Counted from the first letter of the stretch, positions 29,743 through 38,752 are shown. The stretch is DNA of 64,000 bases from Cohnella hashimotonis (GCF_030014955.1 NZ_JAGRPV010000001.1:5456001-5520000); one strand, 5' to 3'. Made by a program: numbers and translations. The notes: a model not told the origin generated them from the sequence alone.

Positions 29743-31180
29743 CGCTATCGAATCTCCTTGTTTTCGGTATTTGCAGGACAACCGTCGTGCCCGCCGGACT
29801 GCTCCTAATGTCAATAACATCTTCGATGCCGTAAAAAAGGCGGAGCCGTCTGACGACATTGCTGAAGCCGATGCCGGTCGAATGCCCCTCCGTCTCCACG
29901 GGACGCTCCTCGAGAATCTGCCTGACCTTGTCCTCGGGCATACCGGATCCGTCGTCGGCGATCTCGATGCTCACCCGCTCGTCGCCGTCCGCAACCCGAA
30001 AGCGGATCGTGCCGCCTTCCTCGCTCGGCTCGACCGCATGAATGACGGCGTTCTCCACGATAGGCTGCAGCGTGAGTCCCGGAATCTGGACGTGCAGGCA
30101 GGACTCGTCGATATCCGCTTCGAAACGGAGCCGGTCGGTGAAACGAGCCTTCTGGATCTCCATGTACTGGCGAAGCACCTTGACCTCTTCGTACAGCGTG
30201 ACGGATCGGTCAAGCCGCTTCAGATTGTATCTGAGCAGGCCCGCTACGCTCGCGAGCAGGTCGCTCGTCTCCTCCGAGCCTTCGAGGTAGGCCTTTTTGG
30301 ACAGCGTATCGAGCGTATTGAACAGGAAATGCGGATTGATCTGACTCTGCAGACTACGCAGCTGGCTCTCCTGCAGGAGCAGCTTGTTCTGCTGCAGCTC
30401 GTGCTCGAGCTGCGCCTTCTGCTGAATTTCCGAGATGAGGTTGTTGATATTGATGCGCATGCGCTCGAACATCTTGGCCAGGAAGGAGATCTCGTCGTTG
30501 GACTTGACCTCTACCTTGAGGTCGAACCGCCCGCGCGACAGCTCCTTGGCCGCCTGCGTGAGCTTCTGGATCGGCCGCGTGATGCTGAGTGAAAATCCGT
30601 ACGTGAACAGCAGCATAAGCAGCGTGATCGTCAGCAGCAGCCAGACGCCCAGCTTCTTGAGCTCGGCCGATTGCTCGATAATGCCGCGGTAAAATTGGTC
30701 GTATGTCTTAAGCTCCGTATCGATCAGCGTGAGCGTCATCTCGGAGATGTACTTGGAGATGCGCGTCGCCTCGAGAAAGGCGTTCGCCGAATCCTCGGAC
30801 TCCTTTTCGGATTGGAAGAGCAGCGAGCGGTCCATCGTCTCGAGCAAGCTGTCGATCAGGTTCATGTAGTTGGTAATCGCGAAGTCGTTGTCCGCATTCC
30901 GGAGATTGATGACGCCAAGCCTGGCTCTGCGCAGCTCTTCCTTGCTCCGGTCGAGCAGGCCGAGATTGGCCGTCGTCGGATTGAGCCGGTAATTGTTGAG
31001 CGCGGTAATCGTCTGCTGGCTCGCGGTCGTCACCTCGTTCATCCGCAAGTAACGCTGCAAAATGTCGTTGTACTGCTCCTGCGTCTTCTGGTTGTAATAG
31101 GTCAGCGTCATCCAGATCGCGACCATGATAAACAAGACGATGGCGGCAAGCGTCCAGATCTTGCGCTGAATGCTGGTCAT
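29735..31180 (-). CDS. Sensor histidine kinase (YesM type)
   Basis: 481 residues. Two membrane helices (about 8-30 and 177-200) flank an all-helical extracellular sensor. A HAMP linker (201-253) and the His_kinase domain follow, with phospho-acceptor H284 in LQSQINPHFLFNTLD. The ATP-binding part shows LQPIVENAVIHAV and ADDGSGMPED. It probably senses sugar through the binding protein encoded upstream, whose stop overlaps its ATG by four bases, and phosphorylates the YesN-type regulator. A good AAGGAGG site precedes the start. Confidence 0.95.
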   Translation of the reverse strand: MTSIQRKIWTLAAIVLFIMVAIWMTLTYYNQKTQEQYNDILQRYLRMNEVTTASQQTITALNNYRLNPTTANLGLLDRSKEELRRARLGVINLRNADNDFAITNYMNLIDSLLETMDRSLLFQSEKESEDSANAFLEATRISKYISEMTLTLIDTELKTYDQFYRGIIEQSAELKKLGVWLLLTITLLMLLFTYGFSLSITRPIQKLTQAAKELSRGRFDLKVEVKSNDEISFLAKMFERMRININNLISEIQQKAQLEHELQQNKLLLQESQLRSLQSQINPHFLFNTLDTLSKKAYLEGSEETSDLLASVAGLLRYNLKRLDRSVTLYEEVKVLRQYMEIQKARFTDRLRFEADIDESCLHVQIPGLTLQPIVENAVIHAVEPSEEGGTIRFRVADGDERVSIEIADDGSGMPEDKVRQILEERPVETEGHSTGIGFSNVVRRLRLFYGIEDVIDIRSSPAGTTVVLQIPKTRRFDSDD

Positions 31181-32154
31181 GACGCCTCCTTCAGCTTAAG
31201 CATCCGGATATCGGTCAGGTAGCCGTCGGTTTGGAGCGGCATGACTTCTCCGCTCAGCCATTTGACCATCAAGCTTACGCTCAGCCTTCCCATCTTGTCA
31301 GGCGATTGCTCGAGCACCCCGTCCAGCTTGCCTGCCTTGAGCAAATCCAGGCTGTCCGAGCTGTCGTCGAACGTATAAATGTCGTAAGGTCCCACCTGCG
31401 AGCGCCTGCCGATCTCCTGAATCATCGCGTCCGCGATGTTGGCGTTGACGGCGACGAAGGCGTCGACGTCGGGCAGCCGGTTCATCATGTCCTGCGTCGT
31501 GGCGATGACCCGCTCGCGCGTCTCCTCGGTCTCCGCATAGGCGGTCTTCACTTCCGGATAGCTCTTGAGCACGTCGTCGATGCCCTGAATGCGCTGCCGC
31601 TGATAGTATTCCTGCCGGTTGTCGCCCATCAGGATGACAGTACCCGACTTGCCCATGTCCGCGATCAGCTGCCTGGCAATCATCTGACCGGCCGCGAATT
31701 GATTCGATCCGACATACGTTCGCCGCAGGCTCTCGCCCATCGGCACGTCGCTGCCGACCGTGATGACAGGGATGCCGTAAAAGGCAGCTTTGACCTTCGT
31801 CAGATTTTTAAACGCTTCCGTATCCAGTCCCTGAAGGATGATGCCGTCCACTTTGGAATCGATGGCGATCTCGAGCTTCTTCAGGAAGTCGTCCTGATCC
31901 TTGTTGTAGCTGCCCCATACCTCGATGCTGGCCCCGCTCGCCTTCGCCTCTGCGTTCGCGCCTGCTGCGACCTGGTTCCAGAACGGGGTGTCCAGCTCTT
32001 GCGTGATGAGGACGAGCCGGTAGCGGGCTTCCTGCCCGGCATGCGACTGAGGGAGCTGCCGGTCGGAACGAAATACCCGGTCCGCCGATTGGACCGTAAA
32101 GTACAGGAGAACGGCGCACAGAGCGCCGATCAGGATAAGCAACGATTTGCGCAA
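31177..32154 (-). CDS. Sugar-binding sensor protein of two-component system
   Basis: 325 residues with a TTG start preceded by GGAG and 8 bases. An N-terminal membrane anchor (residues 4-22, no lipobox) is followed by a PBP-I fold: RLVLITQELDTPFWNQVAAG, VDGIILQGLDTEAFKNLTKV and IPVITVGSDVPMGESLRRTY. It is the first gene of a four-gene operon with kinase, regulator and second binding protein, and lacks its own permease. A role as the ligand-binding subunit of the kinase, as in ChvE- or YtfQ-like sensory systems, is the best reading. It overlaps the kinase gene by 4 bases (ATGA). Confidence 0.88.
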   Translation of the reverse strand: MRKSLLILIGALCAVLLYFTVQSADRVFRSDRQLPQSHAGQEARYRLVLITQELDTPFWNQVAAGANAEAKASGASIEVWGSYNKDQDDFLKKLEIAIDSKVDGIILQGLDTEAFKNLTKVKAAFYGIPVITVGSDVPMGESLRRTYVGSNQFAAGQMIARQLIADMGKSGTVILMGDNRQEYYQRQRIQGIDDVLKSYPEVKTAYAETEETRERVIATTQDMMNRLPDVDAFVAVNANIADAMIQEIGRRSQVGPYDIYTFDDSSDSLDLLKAGKLDGVLEQSPDKMGRLSVSLMVKWLSGEVMPLQTDGYLTDIRMLKLKEAS

Positions 32155-32187
32155 GCGAATGACTCCGTTTCCAATTGGACTAGCTAC

Positions 32188-32215
32188 ATCATAGCAGAGG
32201 CCGACGGAAGTTCAA
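32188..32215 (-). promoter_or_regulatory. Sigma-A promoter of the sensing operon
   Basis: On the minus strand TTGAAC (32215-32210), 16 bases, then TATGAT (32193-32188). The start site would be near 32181, giving a leader of about 27 bases before the TTG start at 32154. Confidence 0.68.
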
Positions 32216-32242
32216 GCGTCTGGACGCCGGCAAGCGCAAAGA

Positions 32243-32275
32243 GGCCCGGCCGTCTGCGGGGAGACAGGCCGGGCC
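32243..32275 (-). terminator. Terminator of the TelA cluster
   Basis: Perfect 9-bp arms GGCCCGGCC (32243-32251) and GGCCGGGCC (32267-32275), extended inward by GTCT/AGAC with one bulge. It lies 41 bases after the telA-type stop. Only a short T-stretch (TCTTT) follows on the minus strand. Confidence 0.72.
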
Positions 32276-32315
32276 AGGTTATGATGGGTGCGCTTGAATG
32301 AGGCCATGGCGATGA

Positions 32316-33455
32316 TTACAAGCCCAGCTTGTTGCCCCGCTCAAGGCGCTGGATCTGCTTTTCGCCAGTGTCAGCCAGCTCGCGGAACTGATTGATCGTC
32401 TCGCGCATCTTCGGCAGCGCCTCCTGCTTGTAGGCGCTGATCGAGTCGAGCGCGGACAGCACGTCGGTGAACGCTTGCTTCATCGTATCGACGGAGATGT
32501 TGGCTTCGAGCGACTGCTTGTGGATCGAGGCGCCCTGTTCCTTGAGCATTCGGGAGGTGCCTGCGATCAGCTCGTTCGTCGTCTGGTTGAGCAGCTCGAT
32601 CTTTTTCAGCACGATCTTCTGGTTGTACAAGGCGCTAGCCACGATAACCGCAATTCTCAGCGCCGATACCGTCACGTTCTTCGCGCGGTCGACGCCGCGG
32701 ATGAGCTCCTTGTTGTTTCGCACGACGACCTCGATCGCCATGATGCCCTGCTGGTTAACCACCTGCATCTGCTGCAGGTCCATGAGACGCTGGCGCAGCG
32801 GGAACATGACTTCTTCGGTGATAAAACGGATCTTGTCGGGATCCTCGCCGCGCACCTTCGCGGCCTCGACCTGCTGCTCGATCGACGAATCCATGAGCGT
32901 ACCGAGCTCGATTTCCTTTTGCAGCTTCTTGGTCAGGTCGCGCAGCGTCTGTTGTTCGATCTCGAGCGTCGTATTGTCGTTTTTCAGCGTTGTCTTGCCC
33001 TTGTCGAGAGAGGCGATGATGTCCGCGATGACGACGTCCGCCTTCTCGTACCGCGCGAAGTAGGCGCGCAGCGGGTTGAACAGCTTGCCGAGCAGTCCGT
33101 GCTTGGCGAAGTCGACCGCGCTCGGGTCGAGATCCTTGAGCTGAATGTTCAGCTCCGAGAGCCCCTTGGCGACCTGGCCGCCCTCGTCGCCCGTCTTGGA
33201 CAGGTTGCCGACGGAGATTTGCAGCAGCTGGTTTTTTTCAGCGGAATTCCGCATCGTATTCATCCCGAACGTATCGATCGACTGCAGAATCCCCTTGCGA
33301 TTGTCGAGCGATTCGAGGTCGAGCGTCATGATTGCGTTCACGTTGTTATCCGCCAGCTCCTTGAGCTTGGCGACTTCCTCGGGGACGGGCTTGACCTCTT
33401 CTTCGATCGCAACCTTAATTTCTTCCTGACTCGGGACTTCCATCGAAAATGACAT
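32316..33455 (-). CDS. TelA/YaaN-family toxic anion resistance protein
   Basis: 379 residues, typical family length, highly helical and soluble. Family segments include LGKLFNPLRAYFARYEKADVVIADIIASLDKGK, given here only as the region near residues 125-157, and the YNQKIVLKKIELLNQTTNEL stretch near residues 278-297. TelA/KlaA proteins were named for tellurite resistance, but their biochemical role is unknown; comparative genomics links them to membrane-associated stress systems with VWA and XpaC proteins. Here it is the last gene of such a cluster, 29 bases after the VWA fusion. The ATG has GAGGTGG upstream. Confidence 0.88.
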   Translation of the reverse strand: MSFSMEVPSQEEIKVAIEEEVKPVPEEVAKLKELADNNVNAIMTLDLESLDNRKGILQSIDTFGMNTMRNSAEKNQLLQISVGNLSKTGDEGGQVAKGLSELNIQLKDLDPSAVDFAKHGLLGKLFNPLRAYFARYEKADVVIADIIASLDKGKTTLKNDNTTLEIEQQTLRDLTKKLQKEIELGTLMDSSIEQQVEAAKVRGEDPDKIRFITEEVMFPLRQRLMDLQQMQVVNQQGIMAIEVVVRNNKELIRGVDRAKNVTVSALRIAVIVASALYNQKIVLKKIELLNQTTNELIAGTSRMLKEQGASIHKQSLEANISVDTMKQAFTDVLSALDSISAYKQEALPKMRETINQFRELADTGEKQIQRLERGNKLGL

Positions 33456-33484
33456 CTCGCGTCCACCTCTCCTATACCTTGAGT

Positions 33485-35173
33485 TTACATTTGAACGTTA
33501 AACAGGTTGCCGAGCTTGTAGACGACATCGTCCGTGTCCGCGTTGATGCTGGCGGCTTCGTTGATGCTCGAAATATTTTGCAGCGCCTTGATGTCCGCGT
33601 TATAGCCGACCGTGTAGATCGGAATCTTGTAGCTCGCGATGAGGCTCTGGACTTCCTTGAGCTTGAGGCCGACATTGGTCTCGCCGTCGCTCAACACGAA
33701 GATCAGCGGCTTGACGTTCGGATTGGCCGCCATATAATCCTGCAGCATCTTGAGCGCCACGACGACGCCGTCGAAAGTCGCGGTGCTGCCGCCAGCCTGC
33801 AGGCCGTCCACGGCGCCGACGAACATCGACTGCTGGTTCGTATCGTACTTGCCGATCGGCAGGTTGATCGTGACCGCGCTGGAGTACGAGACGAGTCCAA
33901 TGCTGTTGTCGCGTCCGAGGTACTTCTGTCCCTTGAGCAGGGACTCCTTCAAGCGGTTCAGCGGCTCGCCGTCCATGCTGCCGGAAACGTCGGCGACGAA
34001 TACCGCGGCGATCGGCTTGGCGCCGTTTTTCTTTTCCTTCCACACCTTTTGCGCAGCGATGAGCGTGCTTCCGTCGACCGCGCCGACCGTCGGCTTGTAA
34101 TCCTCCAGTTCGTTGAAGCCCTTGCTCTTGGCGGCATCCTGGTACTTGGCCTGCGCCGCGAATTCGGCGAATTTCTTGACGATCTCAAGCTTGGCAGCGG
34201 AAATGTTGCCGAGCGCATACAGCGGGCTGTCATGCCGGGCGCCGAAAGGCGTGAACACATAGCCGCCCTTCAGATCCGCCGCATTGACGTACGTCTGGTA
34301 CTCCAGCACGAAGCCGTCGAGCGCGCCCGACTTGGCGGCGTCGCGCATCTGCAGCGTCGTCGAGGCGATGAACGGCACGTTCGCCTGGAAGTTCTCGAAG
34401 CCCTGGACCGCCTTATCGCTGAGCAGGTTGGAGCTGTCGAACGTCTTCAGCGCGGCGACGAGGAAGTTCAGTCCCGTCGAGCTGGCAAAGGGATCGGTGT
34501 AGCCCATGGAGAATTCGCCGGCCGCGATCGCATCGGTGACGGTTTTGACGCTCACCGAGCCGTATTTCTGGACGAGCGCGTCGTTTTTCGCCTTGGAAAT
34601 GACGATCCCCGGCACGTTGCCGACAAGACGCTTGGCGACGAGCTGCGTTTTCACGCCTGAAGCCTTGACCATCTCGCCCCACAGTTCGTTGGACGGCGTG
34701 AAGGCGTCCGGCACGTACTTGCCGGAACGGATATAATCCGCAGCCGTGCCCGAAGCGATGTTGCGCAGCTTGACCGAGACCGTCTTGCCGCCCACGCTGA
34801 TATTCGCCTTGTTAAAGTCGTTCGCCACGTCCGTCAGCCAGCCGTCGTTGCCCGTGCCGGACTTCTCCGTCGAGGAGAAAATCTCCGCAAAGTCCGAAGT
34901 CGTGCTGTCTACTGCGATCGGGAACTTGGCGATATCCGGCAGCGAGGCGGCGACATCGACCGGGTCGAGGTCGATCTGACCCTTGACCGGCGTCTCCGTC
35001 GTGACGTCGATATTGTTATAGAGCTTGTTCAGCCGTTTGCCCGCGTCCTCCGTCGCCACCTGCTTGTCGGACTTGCCCCAGTTCGTGGACACATTGACGC
35101 CGATATAGACGATGGCGAATACGACGATCAGAATGATGCCGGTTACCCATAAAAACTTCTTGCCGCTCCTCAA
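33485..35173 (-). CDS. Membrane-anchored substrate-binding domain fused to VWA domain
   Basis: 562 residues with a TTG start and AAGGGG 8-9 bases before it. One membrane helix (7-27) places the rest outside the cell. Residues about 80-365 form an ABC-type substrate-binding fold (KSGTGNDGWLTDVANDF, PDAFTPSNELWGEMVKASG). Residues about 385-560 are a von Willebrand factor A domain with an intact MIDAS metal site: D395-x-S397-x-S399, T464 and D496 in LSDGETN. Such fusions are known by domain name but not by function. It lies between the XpaC-like and TelA genes, with 14 and 29 bases to each. It may monitor the wall or an extracellular ligand and bind a partner through the MIDAS site. Confidence 0.9.
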   Translation of the reverse strand: MRSGKKFLWVTGIILIVVFAIVYIGVNVSTNWGKSDKQVATEDAGKRLNKLYNNIDVTTETPVKGQIDLDPVDVAASLPDIAKFPIAVDSTTSDFAEIFSSTEKSGTGNDGWLTDVANDFNKANISVGGKTVSVKLRNIASGTAADYIRSGKYVPDAFTPSNELWGEMVKASGVKTQLVAKRLVGNVPGIVISKAKNDALVQKYGSVSVKTVTDAIAAGEFSMGYTDPFASSTGLNFLVAALKTFDSSNLLSDKAVQGFENFQANVPFIASTTLQMRDAAKSGALDGFVLEYQTYVNAADLKGGYVFTPFGARHDSPLYALGNISAAKLEIVKKFAEFAAQAKYQDAAKSKGFNELEDYKPTVGAVDGSTLIAAQKVWKEKKNGAKPIAAVFVADVSGSMDGEPLNRLKESLLKGQKYLGRDNSIGLVSYSSAVTINLPIGKYDTNQQSMFVGAVDGLQAGGSTATFDGVVVALKMLQDYMAANPNVKPLIFVLSDGETNVGLKLKEVQSLIASYKIPIYTVGYNADIKALQNISSINEAASINADTDDVVYKLGNLFNVQM

Positions 35174-35187
35174 TGCGCGTGCACCCC

Positions 35188-35928
35188 TTACTGTTTATAG
35201 TACTTGGTTTGCTTGATCAGAGAGTCGATCTCCACCATGGCCGGCATCTGCTCGATGTCTCCCGGCTCGATGCTGTCCAGACGGGAGATCTCCAGCAGCA
35301 GCTTGTCGAGCTGCAGCAGCATCTCCTCGTTGGTGCCGATCGCGTGCTTGATGTAGGACATATAATCGTTGTAAAAATCGGTTTTCTCCTGGAGAAGCTT
35401 CGGCGAATAGCGTGCCGACTTGCGCGTCATCACCCGCTCGTATTCGGCTTCGTCGAACACGCCGAGCCGGTTGAGGACGCTCTTTATGTTCAAATAGAAT
35501 AGATTCTCCACTTCGTCCGCCACCCCGGAAAACTTGGAGAAGCTCATCTCGGCGGGATCGAACCGCTGGTGAAGCACCTTGAGCAGCGTCGCTTTTTTCT
35601 TATCCATGCGATTCATCTGCTCCAGCGCCAGCGCGATATCCTCTGCGAGCACGCGAACTTTGCCGTACGGCGCGAGTGCGTTCGCGTAATCCTCCCGGGT
35701 CTTGATCGGCTTGGCAGACGCCAGCACGATGGAGGACTTGTATAGCCAATTATAGCTGCCGTAAATGATTGCGATGGCACTCGCGGCCAGCAGCGTGACG
35801 CCCAGCGCCGTCTCGAACGCGCTGCCGCCGATCGACACGCCGGCAAAGGCGGGCGATAGCGCGAGAATATTCACGAGGGCCGCGCCGACCACGACCCCCA
35901 GCATTTTCAAATAGTTCTTGGCGACCAA
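35188..35928 (-). CDS. XpaC-like membrane protein
   Basis: 246 residues from a TTG start with AAGGGG 9 bases upstream. Two membrane segments (about 8-28 and 38-60) are followed by a soluble helical domain of about 180 residues ending IDSLIKQTKYYKQ, a tail resembling the XpaC family (named for 5-bromo-4-chloroindolyl phosphate hydrolysis). In B. subtilis xpaC is next to the TelA homologue yaaN, and here a TelA gene lies two genes downstream, which supports the match. The catalytic claim of the family name is doubtful; a membrane scaffold role is equally possible. Confidence 0.62.
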   Translation of the reverse strand: MVAKNYLKMLGVVVGAALVNILALSPAFAGVSIGGSAFETALGVTLLAASAIAIIYGSYNWLYKSSIVLASAKPIKTREDYANALAPYGKVRVLAEDIALALEQMNRMDKKKATLLKVLHQRFDPAEMSFSKFSGVADEVENLFYLNIKSVLNRLGVFDEAEYERVMTRKSARYSPKLLQEKTDFYNDYMSYIKHAIGTNEEMLLQLDKLLLEISRLDSIEPGDIEQMPAMVEIDSLIKQTKYYKQ

Positions 35929-36036
35929 CGCTAGTTGCCCCTTCCCTCGGTGTATGAATGTCCGGTCCGCTCGCTATGCTGCTATGCTATGAATATGCGA
36001 TCGATCGGGCGCTCAGTTCATATAATTAAATAGTAC

Positions 36037-36065
36037 CATATAATGCTAGGATTCGAGGGTTACAA
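36037..36065 (-). promoter_or_regulatory. Possible internal promoter before the XpaC-like gene
   Basis: The 296 bases between the protease fusion and the XpaC-like gene are AT-rich, unlike the surroundings. TTGTAA (36065-36060), 17 bases, TATATG (36042-36037) on the minus strand is the best hexamer pair. Several TATAAT-like motifs nearby make the choice uncertain. It would let the last three genes be expressed apart from the first two. Confidence 0.42.
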
Positions 36066-36224
36066 ACAAAATATCCATATAACCGGCTGCTATCGACAGC
36101 GCGGCGGCGACGCGTCATTCTCCTATCGGGAATACGCAAGAACGGCGTAAGAAGTTACTCTATTTTTTAAAACTTGGCGCGCGTGCGCGAATCGGAGGGC
36201 AACCTGCTGCAAGCGCAGTACCCG

Positions 36225-38036
36225 TCAGAACCTGACTCTCAGCGCGCGGCCGCAGCGGGCGCAGTAGCGCGTCTCCCGCGGGGAGACGGTGCCGCAGCCG
36301 TCGCAGCGGAGCTCGCCCGGCGCGTCTGCGTTCGCGTCCACGTGCCGCACCGCTTCCTGGACGTAAGGGTTCAGTGCGGCAAAGGCCCGGTATTCTTCCC
36401 TGCGGCCCGTGCGGACCAGCAAATACAGAAGGCCGATGCCGGCGCCCCCGACCGCAGCCATCATCCCGACCTTCGCAAGACCGGTCTCGAACTGCAGATC
36501 CCACGCCGCGTGCAGGGCGACGACGGCCGCCAGCAGGAAGGCCGCGCTCCAGGGCTTGATGCGCCGCCTTGAACCCGTTGCAGCACCGGACGCCCGCGCT
36601 CCGGCTGCGATCCAGATGCCGGCCGCGGCGATCGCCGTCCAGGTGCCATGCCCGAAGGGCGACAGCAGCGCCCGGATCCAGAGCACCGACAGCATGCCTA
36701 TCGACGAAGCTTCCCCAAGATGAGACCAGCCGTAAATCACGCTTTCGATGGCCGCAAACCCCATTCCCGCCGACGCTCCGAATACGACCGCATCCATGAG
36801 GAAGCGCATCTGCTTCGTGCGGAGCAGCGCCAGGCAGACGAGCAGCTTGGCTCCCTCTTCGATGACGGACACCGTCAAGGGCACCCTGAAGCGAGTGAAG
36901 TCTCCCTGACCGGCGCCGAAGAGCGACACATGCTCCAGATACCACGCCAGCGGCACGGCGACGACCGCGGAGGACAGGAAGATCATGCCGAGACGAAGAC
37001 TGCCGAACCCCAGCAGCTGGTGCCCCCGGATGTAGGCGACGAACGTCACGGGACCTACGAAGCCGCCGACGATCAGCGTGACGAAGCTCAGCCAGTCGCT
37101 CCGCACGATCAAGGCGAGCACGGTCAACAGGACAAAGCCCCCGCCGAGCCACAGCAGTGCGTCGACCCAGCGTTCCTTGGCCTTGGGCAGCGCGGGCTCG
37201 ATCGCGACGACCGGTGCTTCCACGCCCTCCGTACGCGGCATCAGATGCGGCGCCCGGATGCGAAGCATCTCCATAAACTGCCGGCGCACCGGCGCGTAAT
37301 AGTCCAATATGTATTGAAATTCGCTTTTGCCCATCACAAGCAGCTCGCCGTCTTCGGCGGCCGTCGCAGTCGCCTCGGCTGACGTACCGGACAGCAGACC
37401 GATCTCTCCGAAGAAGTCGCCTTCCCTCAGCTGCGCTTTTCGCCGTCCCGACGCCCGGACTTCGACACGCCCCGTGCTGATCATATAAAAGCGGTCGGCC
37501 GCCTCGCCTTCCCGAACGAGGATGTCGCCTTTCTTCATGGGAAGCACCGTCGTGATCTCCGCCAGGCCGCGGAGCTCGGCGTCGGGGATATCCGACCAGA
37601 TCGAGGCTTTGCGCAGCAATCGGTGAATCATGCGGATTCGGACCGTGAGCAGCAGGCTCTCGTGAAAAAGCGGACTGCGCTCGGCGAGCAGCTCGAACGA
37701 ACGCCGGTCCAGCCGCAGCGCCTCGACGACGCCGATCGCCGTCACCGTCGCGGTCCGGCGTTCGCGGCGCAGCAGCCCGATCTCGCCGACGAGCGCTCCG
37801 GGGCCCAGCTCGGCGAGCAGCAGCGTCTTGCCTACCAGATTGCGAGAGGAGACCTGTACAGAACCGCGACAGATAAAATAACAGTCCGTTCCCGTATCCC
37901 CCTCCACAAGCAGCGAACGGCCGTCCTCGAACGAGACGGGCTCGATCGAAGCGGCCGCGATGCGGAGCTCTGGGTCGGGTATGCCGCGCAGCAGGGCATG
38001 GTCGCCCAAGAACGCGATGATGTCTTCTCTAGTCAT
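36225..38036 (-). CDS. Double cNMP-binding domain / PrsW-type intramembrane protease / zinc ribbon fusion
   Basis: 603 residues. Residues 1-130 and 140-260 are two cyclic-nucleotide-binding domains. The first has a phosphate-binding cassette with G84-E85 and R94-T-A-T. In the second (G210-E211) the matching Arg is Ala220. Residues 290-545 hold about eight membrane helices with PrsW-family motifs: E393-E394 in IEEGAK, E431 in FAAIES, H463 in FGHGTW and H509 in ALHAAWD. The C-terminus is a zinc ribbon, C578-x2-C581 and C592-x2-C595. PrsW proteases cut membrane-bound anti-sigma factors, so this looks like a nucleotide-gated protease. Its substrate is unknown; no anti-sigma gene is adjacent. It follows the coiled-coil gene by 35 bases. 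Confidence 0.88.
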   Translation of the reverse strand: MTREDIIAFLGDHALLRGIPDPELRIAAASIEPVSFEDGRSLLVEGDTGTDCYFICRGSVQVSSRNLVGKTLLLAELGPGALVGEIGLLRRERRTATVTAIGVVEALRLDRRSFELLAERSPLFHESLLLTVRIRMIHRLLRKASIWSDIPDAELRGLAEITTVLPMKKGDILVREGEAADRFYMISTGRVEVRASGRRKAQLREGDFFGEIGLLSGTSAEATATAAEDGELLVMGKSEFQYILDYYAPVRRQFMEMLRIRAPHLMPRTEGVEAPVVAIEPALPKAKERWVDALLWLGGGFVLLTVLALIVRSDWLSFVTLIVGGFVGPVTFVAYIRGHQLLGFGSLRLGMIFLSSAVVAVPLAWYLEHVSLFGAGQGDFTRFRVPLTVSVIEEGAKLLVCLALLRTKQMRFLMDAVVFGASAGMGFAAIESVIYGWSHLGEASSIGMLSVLWIRALLSPFGHGTWTAIAAAGIWIAAGARASGAATGSRRRIKPWSAAFLLAAVVALHAAWDLQFETGLAKVGMMAAVGGAGIGLLYLLVRTGRREEYRAFAALNPYVQEAVRHVDANADAPGELRCDGCGTVSPRETRYCARCGRALRVRF

Positions 38037-38071
38037 AGCAGCTCTTCCGTTTCCGCGCGGGACCTGCCCGC

Positions 38072-38716
38072 TTATCTCATATTGCCGATGATCGCGCTGC
38101 GGGAATCCTGCATCTTTTGAATGAAGTTCGACATCGTGTCAAACGCCTCGTTGCGCTTGTTGGACAAGCTCTGGAGGCGCAGCATATCCATCTGCTGCGA
38201 GTTCGCAAGCGAGTCGATCTGGCTCTTGATCGATTGGATGAGTCCGTCAAGCTGCCCCTTCGTCGTCGGTAGAGGATCGGTCAGAGACGCGTTTTTGAGC
38301 GCGGTTTGGAGCTCCGCGGCAATCGCGCCCGAAGTGGCGTTCGACGGCACGGGCGTATCCGCTTTGGCGTCGCCGCCGAACGATCCGAGCAGCCGGTTCG
38401 CCGTAATCAGCGCCTGATTCAACTTGGCGATCTGATCATTCCTCGCCTGCACGGCATCGATCTGATCCTTCATCTGCTGCTCCAGCAAGCTGGCGCGATT
38501 CGCCTGAACCGCCTTCAACGCCGTCTCCAGATCCATGCCGCTCACGTCAATCGGCGTCACGCCGCCAACGCTTCCGATCGCGTTCTGCGTCGCGCCCTTG
38601 CCCAGCGCGTCGTTCACCGCGTCGTATACGGAATCGCTGTACATGAGCGCCGCTCCGCCGATGACGCCCGCCACGAATACGCCGGCCATCGTCAGCGCTC
38701 TCTTTTTCGAACTCAA
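38072..38716 (-). CDS. Membrane-anchored coiled-coil protein of unknown function
   Basis: 214 residues. It has a TTG start with AAGGGGG 7 bases upstream. A single membrane helix near the N-terminus (residues 8-26, MAGVFVAGVIGGAALMY) is followed by helical, heptad-like stretches (LLEQQMKDQIDAVQARNDQI; LANSQQMDMLRLQSLSNKRN). I recognise no family. It is the first gene of the cluster, driven by a clear promoter and followed closely by the cNMP/PrsW fusion, so a scaffold role or a role as the protease's substrate can be imagined from position alone. Confidence 0.8.
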   Translation of the reverse strand: MSSKKRALTMAGVFVAGVIGGAALMYSDSVYDAVNDALGKGATQNAIGSVGGVTPIDVSGMDLETALKAVQANRASLLEQQMKDQIDAVQARNDQIAKLNQALITANRLLGSFGGDAKADTPVPSNATSGAIAAELQTALKNASLTDPLPTTKGQLDGLIQSIKSQIDSLANSQQMDMLRLQSLSNKRNEAFDTMSNFIQKMQDSRSAIIGNMR

Positions 38717-38752
38717 CGCAAAGCCCCCTTACAAAATAAATCCGTTATTTCC

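Noticed and set aside
36160..37152. Alternative minus-strand frame across the PrsW fusion
   Set aside because: It overlaps the well-supported 603-residue frame with no motif of its own and a composition typical of a shifted GC-rich frame.
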